NCBI RefSeq assembly: GCF_026719745.1 | Contig: NZ_JAPPRQ010000045.1 | Location: 1-38,361 of the forward strand | Source of the DNA: Clostridium sp. ZS2-4 | Lineage (GTDB): Bacteria; Bacillota; Clostridia; Clostridiales; Clostridiaceae | Length of the DNA: 38,361 nt | Reading direction: 5' to 3' | In this document: positions 15,572-24,190 of the stretch, piece by piece | Numbering within the stretch: the stretch's first letter is position 1 | Layout: every line of letters starts with the position of its first letter | Notes under the pieces: model-generated | Database searches by the model: none | What the model saw: only the letters and a program-made list of their open reading frames with translations | What the model was told of the DNA's origin: nothing | Made by a program: the position numbers and the translations under genes

Positions 15572-16576
15572 ATGTTTTCATTAGTAAGAGGCGGTCCTAA
15601 GATACTTATTATGGAAAGCAATAATATGACAGAATTGTTGACTTACTTAAAAATAACAGCAAAATTTAAAGAATGTGATTTTAATTTTGCTTGTGATAAT
15701 TCAGGGGAAGATTGTACTATTCTTTTTTTAACAAATAGAATAAAAGAAGTAGTAAAAGAAGAAGATATACAGCATGTTTTAATTGCTGAAACTCAACCGG
15801 ATATTTTACTTTGCAATATGATTAGTGAAGGTAAAATTAATCTTGTAAATAATTCAAGGCTGGCACCAAGAATTATTGTTATCAGAGCAATAGGAGATAC
15901 TGAAAAAATATTAGAAGAGATTCAAATGGAACACAAGGGTCAAATTGGAAAATTCAATAATATATTAAGCGAAAATAATAACAAAGGGAATATAATAATC
16001 CTATCTGAGAATAGATTAAATAGTGATGTAAGATTATCTAATGCTTATGAAAAAGGAGTATATGTAGAAGAGGGATATTATTCTTTAATTAAAAGTCTGA
16101 GAACTCATGCTTTAAGATATATAAATGAAGCTATGGGTAATAAGGATTGGTATGAACTTGAAATAAGGATTTATGACAGGTATGGGGAATATAAGCTTCA
16201 GTATGATAGACTTGTAAGAGTGATTGACAGTTTGGAACTGGGGGTAATTTTAGGGGAAGCATGGGGAAAAGATTATCCTAGATTTCTTATGAGTATAGAG
16301 GTATATAGATTAAGATTATTTACAGTTTCTGACCCTAAGTATATAAAAAAGGTACTATTAGCATTAGAATATTTAGAAGATGGAACTAGAACGGTTGACT
16401 ATGATCTTTACTATAATAGAAAAAAGATAAATTGGACTGATGTTTTAGAAGATAGATCTGTGGGAAGAAACAAATTAGGAGATGAATATAGAAAGAATAT
16501 ATTTTCAAATTTATCTAGAGAAGAAGCATTAAAAATTCATAAAATAGAAGAGCAAATTTTAGAAACACGAAAATAA
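15572..16576 (+). CDS. Conserved-looking hypothetical protein (334 aa)
   Basis: No family recognised. The protein is soluble and acidic-to-neutral without signal peptide or membrane helix. The N-terminal 110 residues alternate hydrophobic strands and helices (KILIMES, TILFLTNR, HVLIAET, PRIIVIRA). The C-terminal part from about 170 is helical and rich in Tyr, Arg and Glu (YELEIRIYDRYGEYKLQY, shown here in part). It has a strong site GGGGAGG seven bases before ATG. It is coupled to the metallophosphoesterase-like gene 16 bases upstream, and a bidirectional terminator follows. The pairing suggests a joint function, but what it is cannot be read from the sequence. Confidence 0.7.
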   Translation: MFSLVRGGPKILIMESNNMTELLTYLKITAKFKECDFNFACDNSGEDCTILFLTNRIKEVVKEEDIQHVLIAETQPDILLCNMISEGKINLVNNSRLAPRIIVIRAIGDTEKILEEIQMEHKGQIGKFNNILSENNNKGNIIILSENRLNSDVRLSNAYEKGVYVEEGYYSLIKSLRTHALRYINEAMGNKDWYELEIRIYDRYGEYKLQYDRLVRVIDSLELGVILGEAWGKDYPRFLMSIEVYRLRLFTVSDPKYIKKVLLALEYLEDGTRTVDYDLYYNRKKINWTDVLEDRSVGRNKLGDEYRKNIFSNLSREEALKIHKIEEQILETRK

Positions 16577-16604
16577 AAAGAACCAGCAATAGTTTGGTTC
16601 TTTT
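16576..16604. terminator. Bidirectional terminator between convergent genes
   Basis: A ten-bp stem AAAAGAACCA (16576-16585) with 16595-16604 and a nine-base loop has A-run and T-run edges. It overlaps the stop of the plus-strand gene and ends the minus-strand YdcZ-like gene as well. Confidence 0.75.
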
Positions 16605-17034
16605 ATCGTTTCCATTGAAAAACTATGATTCCTGCTATCATGATAACAATACCCAATATTTCATTTGTACCAAAGTGAATTTTTTTAGATTCAAATAATC
16701 CCAAAGCATCAATTAAACCAGCTGCTAAAAGCTGAGATACTAATATTGCTGATATGGCATAAGTTGCACCTAATTGTTGTATTCCATTCATTACAGTGAA
16801 AATAATTATAACCCCTAAAGGACCACCAAGAAGATATAATTTATTTGAAGAACTTAAATTTTTAAAATTTCCATTGCCTAAAAAAAATAGTATTGCCAAG
16901 GTTAAAATAAATCCTATTCCTTGAACCAATACATTAGTTTCCCATAAACCAATCTTTTCGCCAAGTCTAGTATTGAATACACCTTGAAGACTCATAGCAA
17001 TACCAGCAACAATTGATGAAATTAGTCCAAACAT
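16603..17034 (-). CDS. YdcZ/DUF606-type DMT family membrane protein
   Basis: The product has 143 residues with about five hydrophobic helices. It begins LISSIVAGIAMSLQGVFNTRLG, a typical DUF606 opening (shown split: GIAMSLQGVFN, TRLGEKIG). The middle YLLGGPLGVIIIF and the end GIVIMIAGIIVFQWKR also fit. These half-size drug/metabolite transporter relatives act as dimers; substrates are mostly unknown. ATG at 17034 is used because GGAAGG is eight bases upstream; a GTG at 17043 would abut that site. The ribosome-binding site lies within one arm of an imperfect inverted repeat (17045-17057 with 17076-17090). Confidence 0.82.
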   Translation of the reverse strand: MFGLISSIVAGIAMSLQGVFNTRLGEKIGLWETNVLVQGIGFILTLAILFFLGNGNFKNLSSSNKLYLLGGPLGVIIIFTVMNGIQQLGATYAISAILVSQLLAAGLIDALGLFESKKIHFGTNEILGIVIMIAGIIVFQWKR

Positions 17035-17114
17035 AAAAATCACCTTCCAAAAATATTGTACCCTAAAATCTAGATAATATTATTTTGGAAGATTAAATAT
17101 GTACGCTATAAAGA

Positions 17115-17600
17115 TTAATAACCTGTATCTTGCCTTTGGTGGTTAATATTATTTTTTTCGAAATAGGCATTTTCTATTTCTTCAGAAGTAAAGCCTAGAT
17201 TTTTTCCTAAGCATAAAAAATCTTCAAATAAAGTTTTATAATTATCTTTAGAAGAGCAGACAACAAAATCATTAATGTCTATATATATATTAATAAATGT
17301 TTCTGTTAAATCATTGACATCATTTCGCATTGTGAGCTCAAGGTTCACATAATCTTTTTCAAGACCTAAACTTAAGATGAAATGAAGACAATCCACGTAT
17401 TCTTCTAATATTATACTCTTACTTGAAGGACCTTTAACGCTCCAAAATTTAAAACAGCGAGTTTCATTAGCAAGTTCGCTAATTTCCACTTGTAGAGCTA
17501 GAACTTTTTTTGAAAATAATGATTCATTATGTAAATTATGTTCAACAATGATTCTTTCGTCCAGATTGCGTTGAAGTTGGAAGAGTTTATTAAGATTCAT
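17115..17600 (-). CDS. Dimeric (all-alpha) dUTPase-like nucleotide pyrophosphatase
   Basis: The product has 161 residues. It shows the two metal-binding motifs of the all-alpha NTP pyrophosphatases: E39-x-x-E42 (LQVEISELANE) and E67-x-x-D70 (LEEYVDCLHF), with the phrase TRCFKFWS between them as in the dimeric dUTPase family of Firmicutes and their phages. It would hydrolyse dUTP to dUMP and PPi, keeping uracil out of DNA. AAAGGCGG precedes ATG at 17600. It lies in the same direction as the YdcZ-like gene, 80 bases apart. No phage genes are near, so it reads as the chromosomal copy. Confidence 0.85.
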   Translation of the reverse strand: MNLNKLFQLQRNLDERIIVEHNLHNESLFSKKVLALQVEISELANETRCFKFWSVKGPSSKSIILEEYVDCLHFILSLGLEKDYVNLELTMRNDVNDLTETFINIYIDINDFVVCSSKDNYKTLFEDFLCLGKNLGFTSEEIENAYFEKNNINHQRQDTGY

Positions 17601-17715
17601 TTAATAATTCCGCCTTTCTTAAATCGGGTATAAGTATCAATTATAAATATATTCTATATTATTTTCAGAAATATTAAAAGATTACCAAATCGTTTACATT
17701 AAATTTTTGTAAAAA

Positions 17716-17752
17716 AATAAATCAGTAACCCCAAATTTGCAACTGATTTATT
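17716..17752 (-). terminator. Terminator of the 2H-phosphoesterase-like gene
   Basis: On the minus strand an 11-bp stem AATAAATCAGT/ACTGATTTATT (17742-17752 with 17716-17726) with a 15-base loop is followed by a T-run (A-run 17711-17717 on the plus strand). Confidence 0.75.
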
Positions 17753-17767
17753 ATAGATTATGTTATT

Positions 17768-18313
17768 TTAATATTCCCTCAATGGATAAGTTTTAATTAA
17801 AATTTCTTTTTTATTATTAATTGGTTTCCAAAGTTCAAGTCTATTTATCTTTGCAAAATCATAATACATATCTTCATTCTTGGTGGTTAAAGCTACTGGT
17901 GCTTCGTTACCTAAGGATTTACGGATAGAATAATTTGAATTTGCTAAAGATATATGAAGGTTGTTTTCATATTTTTCTTTTACGGTAAAACCACTTAAAG
18001 CAAGTGTTTCTGTAATATTTCTGGCAATTCTTATTATGTACCCTTTATTTTCCACCTTCAAATTAACAGTTCTTGAAGATTTATCCAAATAAATTTTAGG
18101 ATTGATTTGAATTTTAAAATTTTTATATGGAGCTAGAGTATCCATAACTATTTTATTAAATTTATCCATATTAGGATCTATTATGGTTTGTATAGGTACA
18201 TGAAACTTTTGGTTAGATTTATATAGTTTGTATTTTTTACATAAGTTTTGTTGAGTTGATTCAATAAAGGTATTTGATTTAGTATCAAACAATGCAACTA
18301 AATGGTATTTCAT
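17768..18313 (-). CDS. 2H phosphoesterase-like (LigT/2'-5' RNA ligase-type) protein
   Basis: The product has 181 residues. It has the internal symmetry of the 2H superfamily: motif one KFHVP with H38 (HxP instead of the usual HxT/S) and motif two NLHISLAN with H120-I-S122, a canonical HxS. Such proteins open cyclic phosphodiesters or act on RNA ends; Bacillus relatives are uncharacterised. The altered first motif means catalysis is uncertain. GGGGG precedes ATG at 18313, TATAAT lies upstream (minus strand near 18350), and a perfect inverted repeat lies between it and the DUF1540 gene. It is a single gene, divergent from that small gene. Confidence 0.7.
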   Translation of the reverse strand: MKYHLVALFDTKSNTFIESTQQNLCKKYKLYKSNQKFHVPIQTIIDPNMDKFNKIVMDTLAPYKNFKIQINPKIYLDKSSRTVNLKVENKGYIIRIARNITETLALSGFTVKEKYENNLHISLANSNYSIRKSLGNEAPVALTTKNEDMYYDFAKINRLELWKPINNKKEILIKTYPLREY

Positions 18314-18362
18314 TTTAATCCCCCGACATATTGATTTTTTATGTTATTATATCATATTTGCA

Positions 18363-18399
18363 GAAATTGTACATTTTTTTGAGAAGTAAGTACAATTTC
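18363..18399. repeat. Perfect 10-bp inverted repeat between divergent genes
   Basis: GAAATTGTAC (18363-18372) and GTACAATTTC (18390-18399) are separated by 17 bases. The left arm covers the likely -35 region of the minus-strand 2H-phosphoesterase gene, so an operator is plausible. Confidence 0.5.
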
Positions 18400-18504
18400 A
18401 TAACTATAATACCTTATTTTAATAGTATGATTTCTGTATAAAATTTTATTCAAAACTAATAATAAGTAAGAACTATTTAAAACTATATTGAGGAGGTAAG
18501 TGGT

Positions 18505-18663
18505 ATGAACTACAACAACAGTATAGGATGCACAGTATCAGAATGTAAATATCATTCTGGCGGTGAAAATTATTGTACTTTACAAAAAATTAATGTTGTT
18601 AAGCATGCAAATATGGCAAATACAGTTGAATGTACTGATTGTGGAAGCTTCCAAAAAAAATAA
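18505..18663 (+). CDS. DUF1540 domain protein (52 aa)
   Basis: This is a small frame with GAGGAGG nine bases before ATG at 18505 and TAA at 18661-18663. The 52 residues carry the DUF1540 cysteine pattern C-x4-C-x9-C ... C-x2-C (IGCTVSECKYH, NYCTL, VECTDCGSF) and the intervening histidine. This is a probable small metal-binding protein. DUF1540 proteins are common in clostridia and bacilli, often as tandem or stand-alone mini-proteins; some are tied to sporulation, none has a firmly known activity. A strong terminator begins at the stop codon, so it is monocistronic. Confidence 0.88.
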   Translation: MNYNNSIGCTVSECKYHSGGENYCTLQKINVVKHANMANTVECTDCGSFQKK

Positions 18664-18700
18664 AAAATAGAATCTGGAGTAAATTCCAGGTTCTATTTTT
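18663..18700 (+). terminator. Terminator of the DUF1540 gene
   Basis: A 16-bp stem (18663-18678 with 18685-18700, one G-U pair) around AGAATCTGGA/TCCAGGTTCT ends in T-run, immediately after the stop codon. Confidence 0.9.
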
Positions 18701-18850
18701 TATCCAATAATATTATTCAAATACTATAAAATGGTTTATGAAAAGGATTACTAACACTGATTAATGGTATTGTTGGTTACTAGTATGTAAAGTATCCAAA
18801 AAAACTATATTGTAATATATAAAAATAAGTATTAAAAATATCAATGATTA

Positions 18851-18859
18851 TGTTATAAT
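18851..18859 (+). promoter_or_regulatory. Extended -10 promoter of murA
   Basis: TGTTATAAT (TGn plus TATAAT at 18854-18859) lies 82 bases before the murA start. The -35 region is poor, as tolerated by extended -10 promoters. The remainder of 18701-18940 shows no gene. Confidence 0.5.
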
Positions 18860-18940
18860 TAAATTTGTGAAAATATGTGGTTAATTTAAAGTAGTAAAAT
18901 TGTATGGATTAAAAAAATAATAGTAAGGATGGATAATTAT

Positions 18941-20200
18941 ATGGAAAAACTCATTATTGATGGAGGATACCCTCTAAATGGCGATATTGAGATTAGTGGA
19001 GCTAAAAACGCAGCAGTGGCTATTTTACCAGCTACTATAATGGCTGGTAATGGTGTTTGTATTGTAGACAACATACCTGATATTAGTGACACAAAGTGTA
19101 TAGAAAGAATTATTGAAAGTCTTGGAGCAAAAGTAAGTAGAAACAAGACGACTGTTACAATAGATAGTACATGCATAAATAGCATTGATGCAAATACAGA
19201 AGATGTTAGAAAAATGAGAGCCTCTTATTATTTAATAGGAGCATTACTTGGAAGGTTTAAAAAGGCCAGGGTTGAAATGCCAGGTGGATGTGCCATAGGG
19301 GTTAGACCTATAGACCAGCACATAAAGGGATTTGAAGCTTTAGGTGCTAAGGTTAAAATTGAACATGGTGCAGTAGTTGCAGAAGCAGAAAGATTAGTCG
19401 GTACAAATATATATTTCGATGTAGTTAGTGTTGGTGCAACCATAAATGTTATGTTGGCAGCTACTTTTGCTGAGGGTAAAACTATACTTGAAAATTCAGC
19501 AAAAGAGCCTCATATTGTAGATGTAGCTAACTTTTTAAACTCTATGGGAGCTAATATTAAGGGCGCAGGAACTGATGTAATTAAAATTACTGGTGTTAAG
19601 GAATTAAAAGGATGCAATTATAGTGTAATACCAGATCAGATTGAAGCAGGTACATATATGATGGCTGCAGCAGCCTGTGGAGGTAAAGTTAATATTAATA
19701 ATGTAATTCCTAAACATTTAGAATCAATTTCAGCAAAACTTATAGAAATGGGCGTTAAAGTAACAGAAAGAGAAGATAGTATAACGATAGAAAGCTCAAA
19801 TGATTTAAGGGGAGTAAATGTAAAAACTCTTCCATACCCAGGATTCCCAACAGATCTTCAGCAACCGATGACAACACTCTTGAGTGTGTCAAAGGGTAGA
19901 AGCATAGTTAATGAAAGTATATGGGAAAGTAGATTTAAACATGTAGATGAATTAAAGAAAATGGGAGCTAAAATAGGTGTGGAAAATAATTTAGCTATCA
20001 TAGAAGGTGTAGAAGAACTTACTGGTGCAAAAGTGATAGCTACAGACTTGAGAGCAGGGGCAGCTATGGTTATAGCAGGAATGATTGCTAAGGGTATAAC
20101 TGAAATAGGAGAGATTGATCATATTGATAGGGGTTATCCACATATAGAAGAAAAATTTAATTCATTAGGAGCTAGAATAAAGAGAGTGAATATAGATTAG
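18941..20200 (+). CDS. murA: UDP-N-acetylglucosamine 1-carboxyvinyltransferase
   Basis: This cytoplasmic enzyme transfers enolpyruvate from PEP to UDP-GlcNAc, the first committed step of peptidoglycan synthesis. It has 419 residues, the normal length, with K22 ([12 protein letters not shown]), the PEP-binding catalytic C117 ([15 protein letters not shown]), and the C-terminal [15 protein letters not shown] and EIDHIDRGY signatures. C117 is retained, so the protein should be fosfomycin-sensitive by known family behaviour. ATG at 18941 is chosen because AAGG lies 12 bases upstream, which is loose; an ATG at 18929 abuts that site and would add four residues. Firmicutes often have two murA copies; which one this is cannot be told. 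Confidence 0.95.
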   Translation: MEKLIIDGGYPLNGDIEISGAKNAAVAILPATIMAGNGVCIVDNIPDISDTKCIERIIESLGAKVSRNKTTVTIDSTCINSIDANTEDVRKMRASYYLIGALLGRFKKARVEMPGGCAIGVRPIDQHIKGFEALGAKVKIEHGAVVAEAERLVGTNIYFDVVSVGATINVMLAATFAEGKTILENSAKEPHIVDVANFLNSMGANIKGAGTDVIKITGVKELKGCNYSVIPDQIEAGTYMMAAAACGGKVNINNVIPKHLESISAKLIEMGVKVTEREDSITIESSNDLRGVNVKTLPYPGFPTDLQQPMTTLLSVSKGRSIVNESIWESRFKHVDELKKMGAKIGVENNLAIIEGVEELTGAKVIATDLRAGAAMVIAGMIAKGITEIGEIDHIDRGYPHIEEKFNSLGARIKRVNID

Positions 20201-20279
20201 TAAAACAGTATTTATTACTGAAGGGTAATATAGAGTACTAATTTATAGACATAAAACTTTAAGATTGGAGAATATTATA

Positions 20280-21065
20280 ATGATATTTTGTCCTTTATAT
20301 AGTGGGAGCAGCGGAAATAGTGTATTTATTTCCTCACAATGTGGTAGTGTTTTAGTGGATGCTGGATTACCAGGAAAGAGTATTGAGAAAGCATTAAAGG
20401 ATATAGATAAAGATGCTGCTAAAATAGATGGGATATTTGTTACCCATGAACATATTGACCATGTTAAAGGCGTAGGGGTAATGTCAAGAAGATATGATAT
20501 ACCTATATATGCAAATGAACTGACTTGGAAAGGGATGGCTAAGAATATAGGTAAGATTAAAGAAGAAAATATAAGAATAATAGATAAAGATAGTATAGAG
20601 ATAAAAGATATGAATATATCTTGCTTTCACATACCTCATGATGCTGCCGAACCTATGGGATATACTGTGTCCTGTGACAATAAAAAAGTTAGTGTAGCCA
20701 CTGACTTGGGACATTTTTCAACAGAAGTTGAAAATGCGATTAAAAATTCGGATGTTGTATTATTGGAAAGCAATCACGATGTAGAGATGTTGAAATTTGG
20801 ACCATATCCATATCCGCTAAAAAGAAGAATACTAAGTGATATTGGGCACTTATCCAATGAAGCTTGTGGTGAAGCAATAGTAAGTATGATGAAATACAAT
20901 ACAAAAAGAGTTATTTTAGGACATTTGAGTAAAACGAATAATTACCCGGAACTTGCTTATGAAACAGTAGTTAGCGTATTAAGAGAAAATGGAGTAAAAT
21001 TAGATGAAGATATAAGCATATATATGGCAAAAAGAGATATGCCTAGTAACTATTTTGAGTTTTAG
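20280..21065 (+). CDS. walJ: MBL-fold metallohydrolase, WalJ/YycJ type
   Basis: The product has 261 residues. It is a metallo-beta-lactamase fold with HxHxDH at 56-61 (VTHEHIDHVKG) and opens SGSSGNSVFI, the hallmark of the YycJ/WalJ group. Later ligands are in FHIPHDA, VATDLGHFS and LGHLSKTN. In Bacillus and Streptococcus WalJ belongs to the walRK cell-wall locus and is a DNA-processing exonuclease-like protein involved in coordinating division and replication. walRK are not in this window, but rlmH, its usual neighbour, is 1.5 kb downstream. ATG at 20280 is preferred over TTG at 20265, because the latter overlaps the ribosome-binding site TTGGAG. Confidence 0.88.
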   Translation: MIFCPLYSGSSGNSVFISSQCGSVLVDAGLPGKSIEKALKDIDKDAAKIDGIFVTHEHIDHVKGVGVMSRRYDIPIYANELTWKGMAKNIGKIKEENIRIIDKDSIEIKDMNISCFHIPHDAAEPMGYTVSCDNKKVSVATDLGHFSTEVENAIKNSDVVLLESNHDVEMLKFGPYPYPLKRRILSDIGHLSNEACGEAIVSMMKYNTKRVILGHLSKTNNYPELAYETVVSVLRENGVKLDEDISIYMAKRDMPSNYFEF

Positions 21066-21074
21066 GGGGTTATT

Positions 21075-21647
21075 ATGAGGAAAATATATAAGTGTTTTTT
21101 AATTATGCTTGCAATTATAAGTTTAGCTACACTTGTAGGGTGTGGAAATGAAAACAAGGCAAATGCAAACAATGCTGAAAAGATAAAAAAGTTGAAATTA
21201 GCTAATTCAGATGATGATTCTCTTAATCTAAATATATATTTTGATGCATCGAAAAACGAAAATGAAGTTCAGGTTGCAAGGGAAGAAAGAATAATACAAA
21301 AGGATGAACTTATAGGCGAAATTATAATGCAGCAACTTATAAAGGGGCCTTCTGTTAAAAGCAAAGCAAAACCTGTATTTCCTAGCAATACGAGAATTTT
21401 AAGTTTTTCTATTAAAGATAATATTGCATATGTTAATTTAAGTTCAAATGCTAGGTGCGAAATGACTTCAGCTAGAGAAGAAGCGTGTCTAAGAAGTATA
21501 GCTTTGTCATTAGCTGAATTACAATCTATTCATAAAGTTAAAATTTTAGTTGAAAATAAAAATATTGAATCTTTAGGTGGAAATTTTAATATATCTAAAC
21601 CTTTTAATAATGATGGTATAAATTTTATAAAAATAAAAAAGAAATAG
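21075..21647 (+). CDS. GerMN-domain lipoprotein
   Basis: The product has 190 residues. Residues 1-22 form a lipoprotein signal ending in LVGC with lipidated C23. Residues about 50-175 form a GerMN domain (LNIYFDAS, QLIKGPSVKSKAKPVFPSNT in part, RILSFSIKDNIAYVNLSS, LAELQSIHKVKILVE). GerM of B. subtilis works with SpoIIQ in building the basal channel platform between mother cell and forespore, and related proteins occur outside sporulation. It is nine bases behind walJ, so the two are co-transcribed; GGGGG precedes ATG. Chain length is about half of B. subtilis GerM, with one GerMN copy instead of two. Confidence 0.87.
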   Translation: MRKIYKCFLIMLAIISLATLVGCGNENKANANNAEKIKKLKLANSDDDSLNLNIYFDASKNENEVQVAREERIIQKDELIGEIIMQQLIKGPSVKSKAKPVFPSNTRILSFSIKDNIAYVNLSSNARCEMTSAREEACLRSIALSLAELQSIHKVKILVENKNIESLGGNFNISKPFNNDGINFIKIKKK

Positions 21648-21758
21648 GACATAGCCAGAGTTTAAGATTCGTAAAAAGTATAGCATTGAAAAAAGAATAA
21701 ATGTTTATTATAATATTATGAGATTATAGTTTAATATAGTGCAGAAGGAGAATGGAAA

Positions 21759-22262
21759 ATGAGTTTATATAAAGATTGGACAGACATGGTTATTGATTAT
21801 GTGAAGAATAAAGGTGAAGCAGAGTTTTGGAAAGAATATGGCGAAATGGAAAAGAAGATATATACAGGTGTATTGGCTAATCATAAAGAAGTTGTTAAAG
21901 GAAAGGTAGAAGATTTAGCTAAAGTATACAATACTCCTATAAATTTTTTCATGGGATTTTTAGATGGAATCAATGAGAGTCTTGTAGAAACATTAGACAT
22001 AGAAAATGTTGAAGCTGATACAGAAGTTGAGCTAAATATAGATTTAGAAAAATTATATTTTAATATGCTAGATGCCAAAGCTGATTATCTATATGAACTT
22101 CCACAGTGGGATGGAGTGTTTTCAGCAGAAAAGAGAAAAGAAATAACAAAAGCTTGGAGAGCATCTAAAACAATAGTTAAAGAAAATAAAATAGGAAGAA
22201 ATGATCCTTGTATATGTGGAAGTGGTAAAAAATACAAAAAGTGCTGCGGAAAAAACGCGTAA
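21759..22262 (+). CDS. SEC-C motif protein
   Basis: The product has 167 residues. Residues 146-165 form a SEC-C zinc motif, CxC...CC with C151, C153, C162 and C163 in [19 protein letters not shown]. The rest is helical and acidic (residues 1-140) with no recognised domain; it resembles the small SEC-C proteins found beside walJ and rlmH in clostridia. The SEC-C motif of SecA binds zinc and SecB/ribosome, but a translocation role here is only a guess. AGAAGGAG precedes ATG. A short hairpin terminator follows, then the repeat element. Confidence 0.87.
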   Translation: MSLYKDWTDMVIDYVKNKGEAEFWKEYGEMEKKIYTGVLANHKEVVKGKVEDLAKVYNTPINFFMGFLDGINESLVETLDIENVEADTEVELNIDLEKLYFNMLDAKADYLYELPQWDGVFSAEKRKEITKAWRASKTIVKENKIGRNDPCICGSGKKYKKCCGKNA

Positions 22263-22268
22263 TATAAG

Positions 22269-22288
22269 AAAAGTGCGAAGCACTTTTT
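22269..22288 (+). terminator. Terminator of the SEC-C gene
   Basis: An eight-bp stem AAAAGTGC (22269-22276) with 22280-22287 and a GAA loop is followed by T. Confidence 0.6.
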
Positions 22289-22507
22289 AGTAGCCAGTGA
22301 CCAGTAACCAGTAGCCAGAAAAAAGAAGATTAAAAATTTTAAATTCAGTAAAAATAAACATAAAAAAGAGCAAGGATATAGAAATTCTCTATGTTCTTGC
22401 TCTTTCTTTTATTTAAGTTTAGGTTTTGCCTTAGCAAAACTTCCTCTACTGGTTACTGGCTACTGTGCACTGGTTACTAGAATAATGTTGCGTCGCAACA
22501 TTATTCT
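22289..22507. repeat. Structured repeat element: inverted arrays of AGTRRCC-like heptamers
   Basis: Four tandem seven-base units (AGTAGCC, AGTGACC, AGTAACC, AGTAGCC) run from 22289 to 22316. About 130 bases later, 22446-22480 holds the same kind of units in inverted orientation (GGTTACT, GGCTACT, GTGCACT, GGTTACT). Between them lie an 18-bp hairpin (22365-22382 with 22388-22405, T-rich tail) and a small hairpin (22423-22429 with 22434-22440). The element ends in a 29-bp odd palindrome (22479-22507). Similar heptamer strings recur in clostridial genomes as I remember; no protein is encoded. It is probably a non-autonomous repeat (REP/MITE-like). Confidence 0.75.
22479..22507. repeat. 29-bp perfect palindrome upstream of rlmH
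   Basis: AGAATAATGTTGCG (22479-22492) is mirrored exactly by 22494-22507 around a single T at 22493. It lies 43 bases before the rlmH start and is not followed by T-run, so it is unlikely to be a terminator. It may belong to the neighbouring repeat element or be an operator. Confidence 0.7.
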
Positions 22508-22549
22508 GCTATGTATCTTAATAACTTCAAAAGAAGGTGTGATAAGTAT

Positions 22550-23029
22550 ATGAATATAACAATTATTTGTGTAGGAAAATTAAAGGAAAAGTATTTAAAA
22601 GCGGCTATAGATGAATATGGTAAGAGGTTGAGTAGGTATTGTAAGTTAGACATTATAGAAGTAAATGATGAGAAAACACCAGATAATGCTTCTGAAAAAG
22701 AAGAGATAATAATTAAAGAAAAGGAAGGAAATAATATACTTAAATATGTTAAAGACAATATGTATGTTATAGCCTTAGATTTAAAAGGTAAAATGTTATC
22801 TTCAGAAGAACTTGCTGGATTTATAGAGGATTTGGGCATACGAGGCAACAGCAATATAGCCTTTATAATTGGCGGTTCTTTAGGATTATCTAAAGAAGTT
22901 TTAAATAGAGCGGACTATAAGCTTTGTTTTTCAAAAATGACTTTTCCACATCAGCTAATGAGAGTTATTTTGTTAGAACAAGTATATAGAGCTTACAGAA
23001 TTAACAATGGCGAACCGTATCATAAGTAA
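22550..23029 (+). CDS. rlmH: 23S rRNA (pseudouridine-1915-N3)-methyltransferase
   Basis: This SPOUT-class enzyme methylates pseudouridine 1915 in helix 69 of 23S rRNA using AdoMet. It has 159 residues, exactly the usual length. Hallmarks are the start [13 protein letters not shown], the AdoMet knot IIGGSLG at 106-112, and the C-terminal [20 protein letters not shown] at 22550 is used because AGAAGG precedes it by some ten bases; an in-frame ATG at 22511 would add 13 foreign residues derived from the adjoining repeat. It keeps the walJ...rlmH neighbourhood of Firmicutes, here interrupted by the repeat element. Confidence 0.96.
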   Translation: MNITIICVGKLKEKYLKAAIDEYGKRLSRYCKLDIIEVNDEKTPDNASEKEEIIIKEKEGNNILKYVKDNMYVIALDLKGKMLSSEELAGFIEDLGIRGNSNIAFIIGGSLGLSKEVLNRADYKLCFSKMTFPHQLMRVILLEQVYRAYRINNGEPYHK

Positions 23030-23114
23030 TAGATAGAGTATTTATTAGTACTTTTTCTTAAAGATTAAAAACATTTCATTTACAAAATGTTTTATAATTA
23101 GAAAAATGTATGTC

Positions 23115-23142
23115 TTGACAATAAGCTCATTAATTATATAAT
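23115..23142 (+). promoter_or_regulatory. speD promoter
   Basis: TTGACA (23115-23120), a 16-base spacer and TATAAT (23137-23142), 28 bases upstream of the speD start. Confidence 0.75.
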
Positions 23143-23170
23143 TTTGTTAGAAATATATTAGAAATGAGGA

Positions 23171-23995
23171 ATGGAGTTGGATAAAAACAATAACAATAAG
23201 ATAAAGCTTTATGGGTTTAACAATTTAACAAAATCACTAAGTTTCAATATTTACGATATTTGTTATACAAAAACTGAAGAAGATCGTAAAAAATATATTG
23301 AATATATAGATGAACAATATAACTCAGAAAGATTAACTAAAATTTTAACAGATGTTACAGAAACTATAGGTGCAAGTGTTCTGAATGTTGCTAAACAAGA
23401 TTATGATCCACAAGGGGCAAGTGTAACTCTTCTTATTTCAGAGGAAGAGGTTCCTTTATATGTACTTGATCCATCATGTAACAGAGGAATTTTAACACCA
23501 ACACGCGAAAATATAGTAGGACATTTAGATAAAAGTCACGTAACAGTACATACTTATCCAGAAAGTCATCCGGAAAATGATATAAGTACATTTAGAGTGG
23601 ATATAGATGTTTCCACTTGTGGTACAATTTCTCCTTTAAATGCTTTAAACTATTTAATAGGAAGTTTTGATTCAGATATCATTACTATAGATTATAGAGT
23701 TAGAGGCTTTACGAGAGATATTGATGGAAAAAAACATTTTATAGATCATGAAATTAACTCTATACAAAACTTTATTGCACAAGAAACAATAGATAAATAT
23801 AGTTTAATGGATATGAATATATACCAGTCTAATATATTTCATACAAAGATGAAGCTTCGAGATATTAAACTTGATAATTATTTATTTGAAATCAAAGAAG
23901 AGGATTTAACAGAACAAGATAAAAAAGGTATTGTTGGAAAATTGGACAGAGAAATGACAGAAATATTCTATGGCTTAAATCTTCCTAATGTATAG
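23171..23995 (+). CDS. speD: S-adenosylmethionine decarboxylase proenzyme (E. coli-type)
   Basis: The product has 274 residues and matches the long SpeD class (E. coli 264 aa), not the short Bacillus class. It begins [14 protein letters not shown] and contains [39 protein letters not shown] and HEINSIQNF. Self-cleavage should occur between K121 and S122 (LDKSHVTVH), S122 becoming the pyruvoyl cofactor; C150 is the conserved proton-donor-type cysteine. It makes decarboxylated AdoMet for spermidine synthesis. No speE is in the window. An SpeA-like decarboxylase lies 13 kb downstream. The site GAGGA touches the ATG at 23171, so the exact start is unsure; conservation begins near residue 10. Confidence 0.95.
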   Translation: MELDKNNNNKIKLYGFNNLTKSLSFNIYDICYTKTEEDRKKYIEYIDEQYNSERLTKILTDVTETIGASVLNVAKQDYDPQGASVTLLISEEEVPLYVLDPSCNRGILTPTRENIVGHLDKSHVTVHTYPESHPENDISTFRVDIDVSTCGTISPLNALNYLIGSFDSDIITIDYRVRGFTRDIDGKKHFIDHEINSIQNFIAQETIDKYSLMDMNIYQSNIFHTKMKLRDIKLDNYLFEIKEEDLTEQDKKGIVGKLDREMTEIFYGLNLPNV

Positions 23996-24035
23996 TTTTT
24001 AACTTTTAGTATAAATAAATTATAGTTGATTAAAT

Positions 24036-24072
24036 ATGAGTTCGGTAACTGGTTTGCTGGACTCATTTTTTA
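24036..24072 (+). terminator. Terminator of speD
   Basis: A 13-bp stem (24036-24048 with 24054-24066, three G-U pairs) beginning ATGAGTTC and ending in T-run. Confidence 0.7.
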
Positions 24073-24190
24073 ATAATATTTTCAATAAATGATCATAATA
24101 GAAATAAAAACTACAAAAAGAAATATTTGGTTTGTTTTACAATTTTTTTACAACTTATAGATGGTTATTATAAGTATCGACTATATAATT

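Noticed and set aside
22289-22480. CRISPR array
   Set aside because: The units are seven bases, contiguous without spacers and inverted on the other side. There are no 25-40 base repeats with unique spacers and no cas genes.
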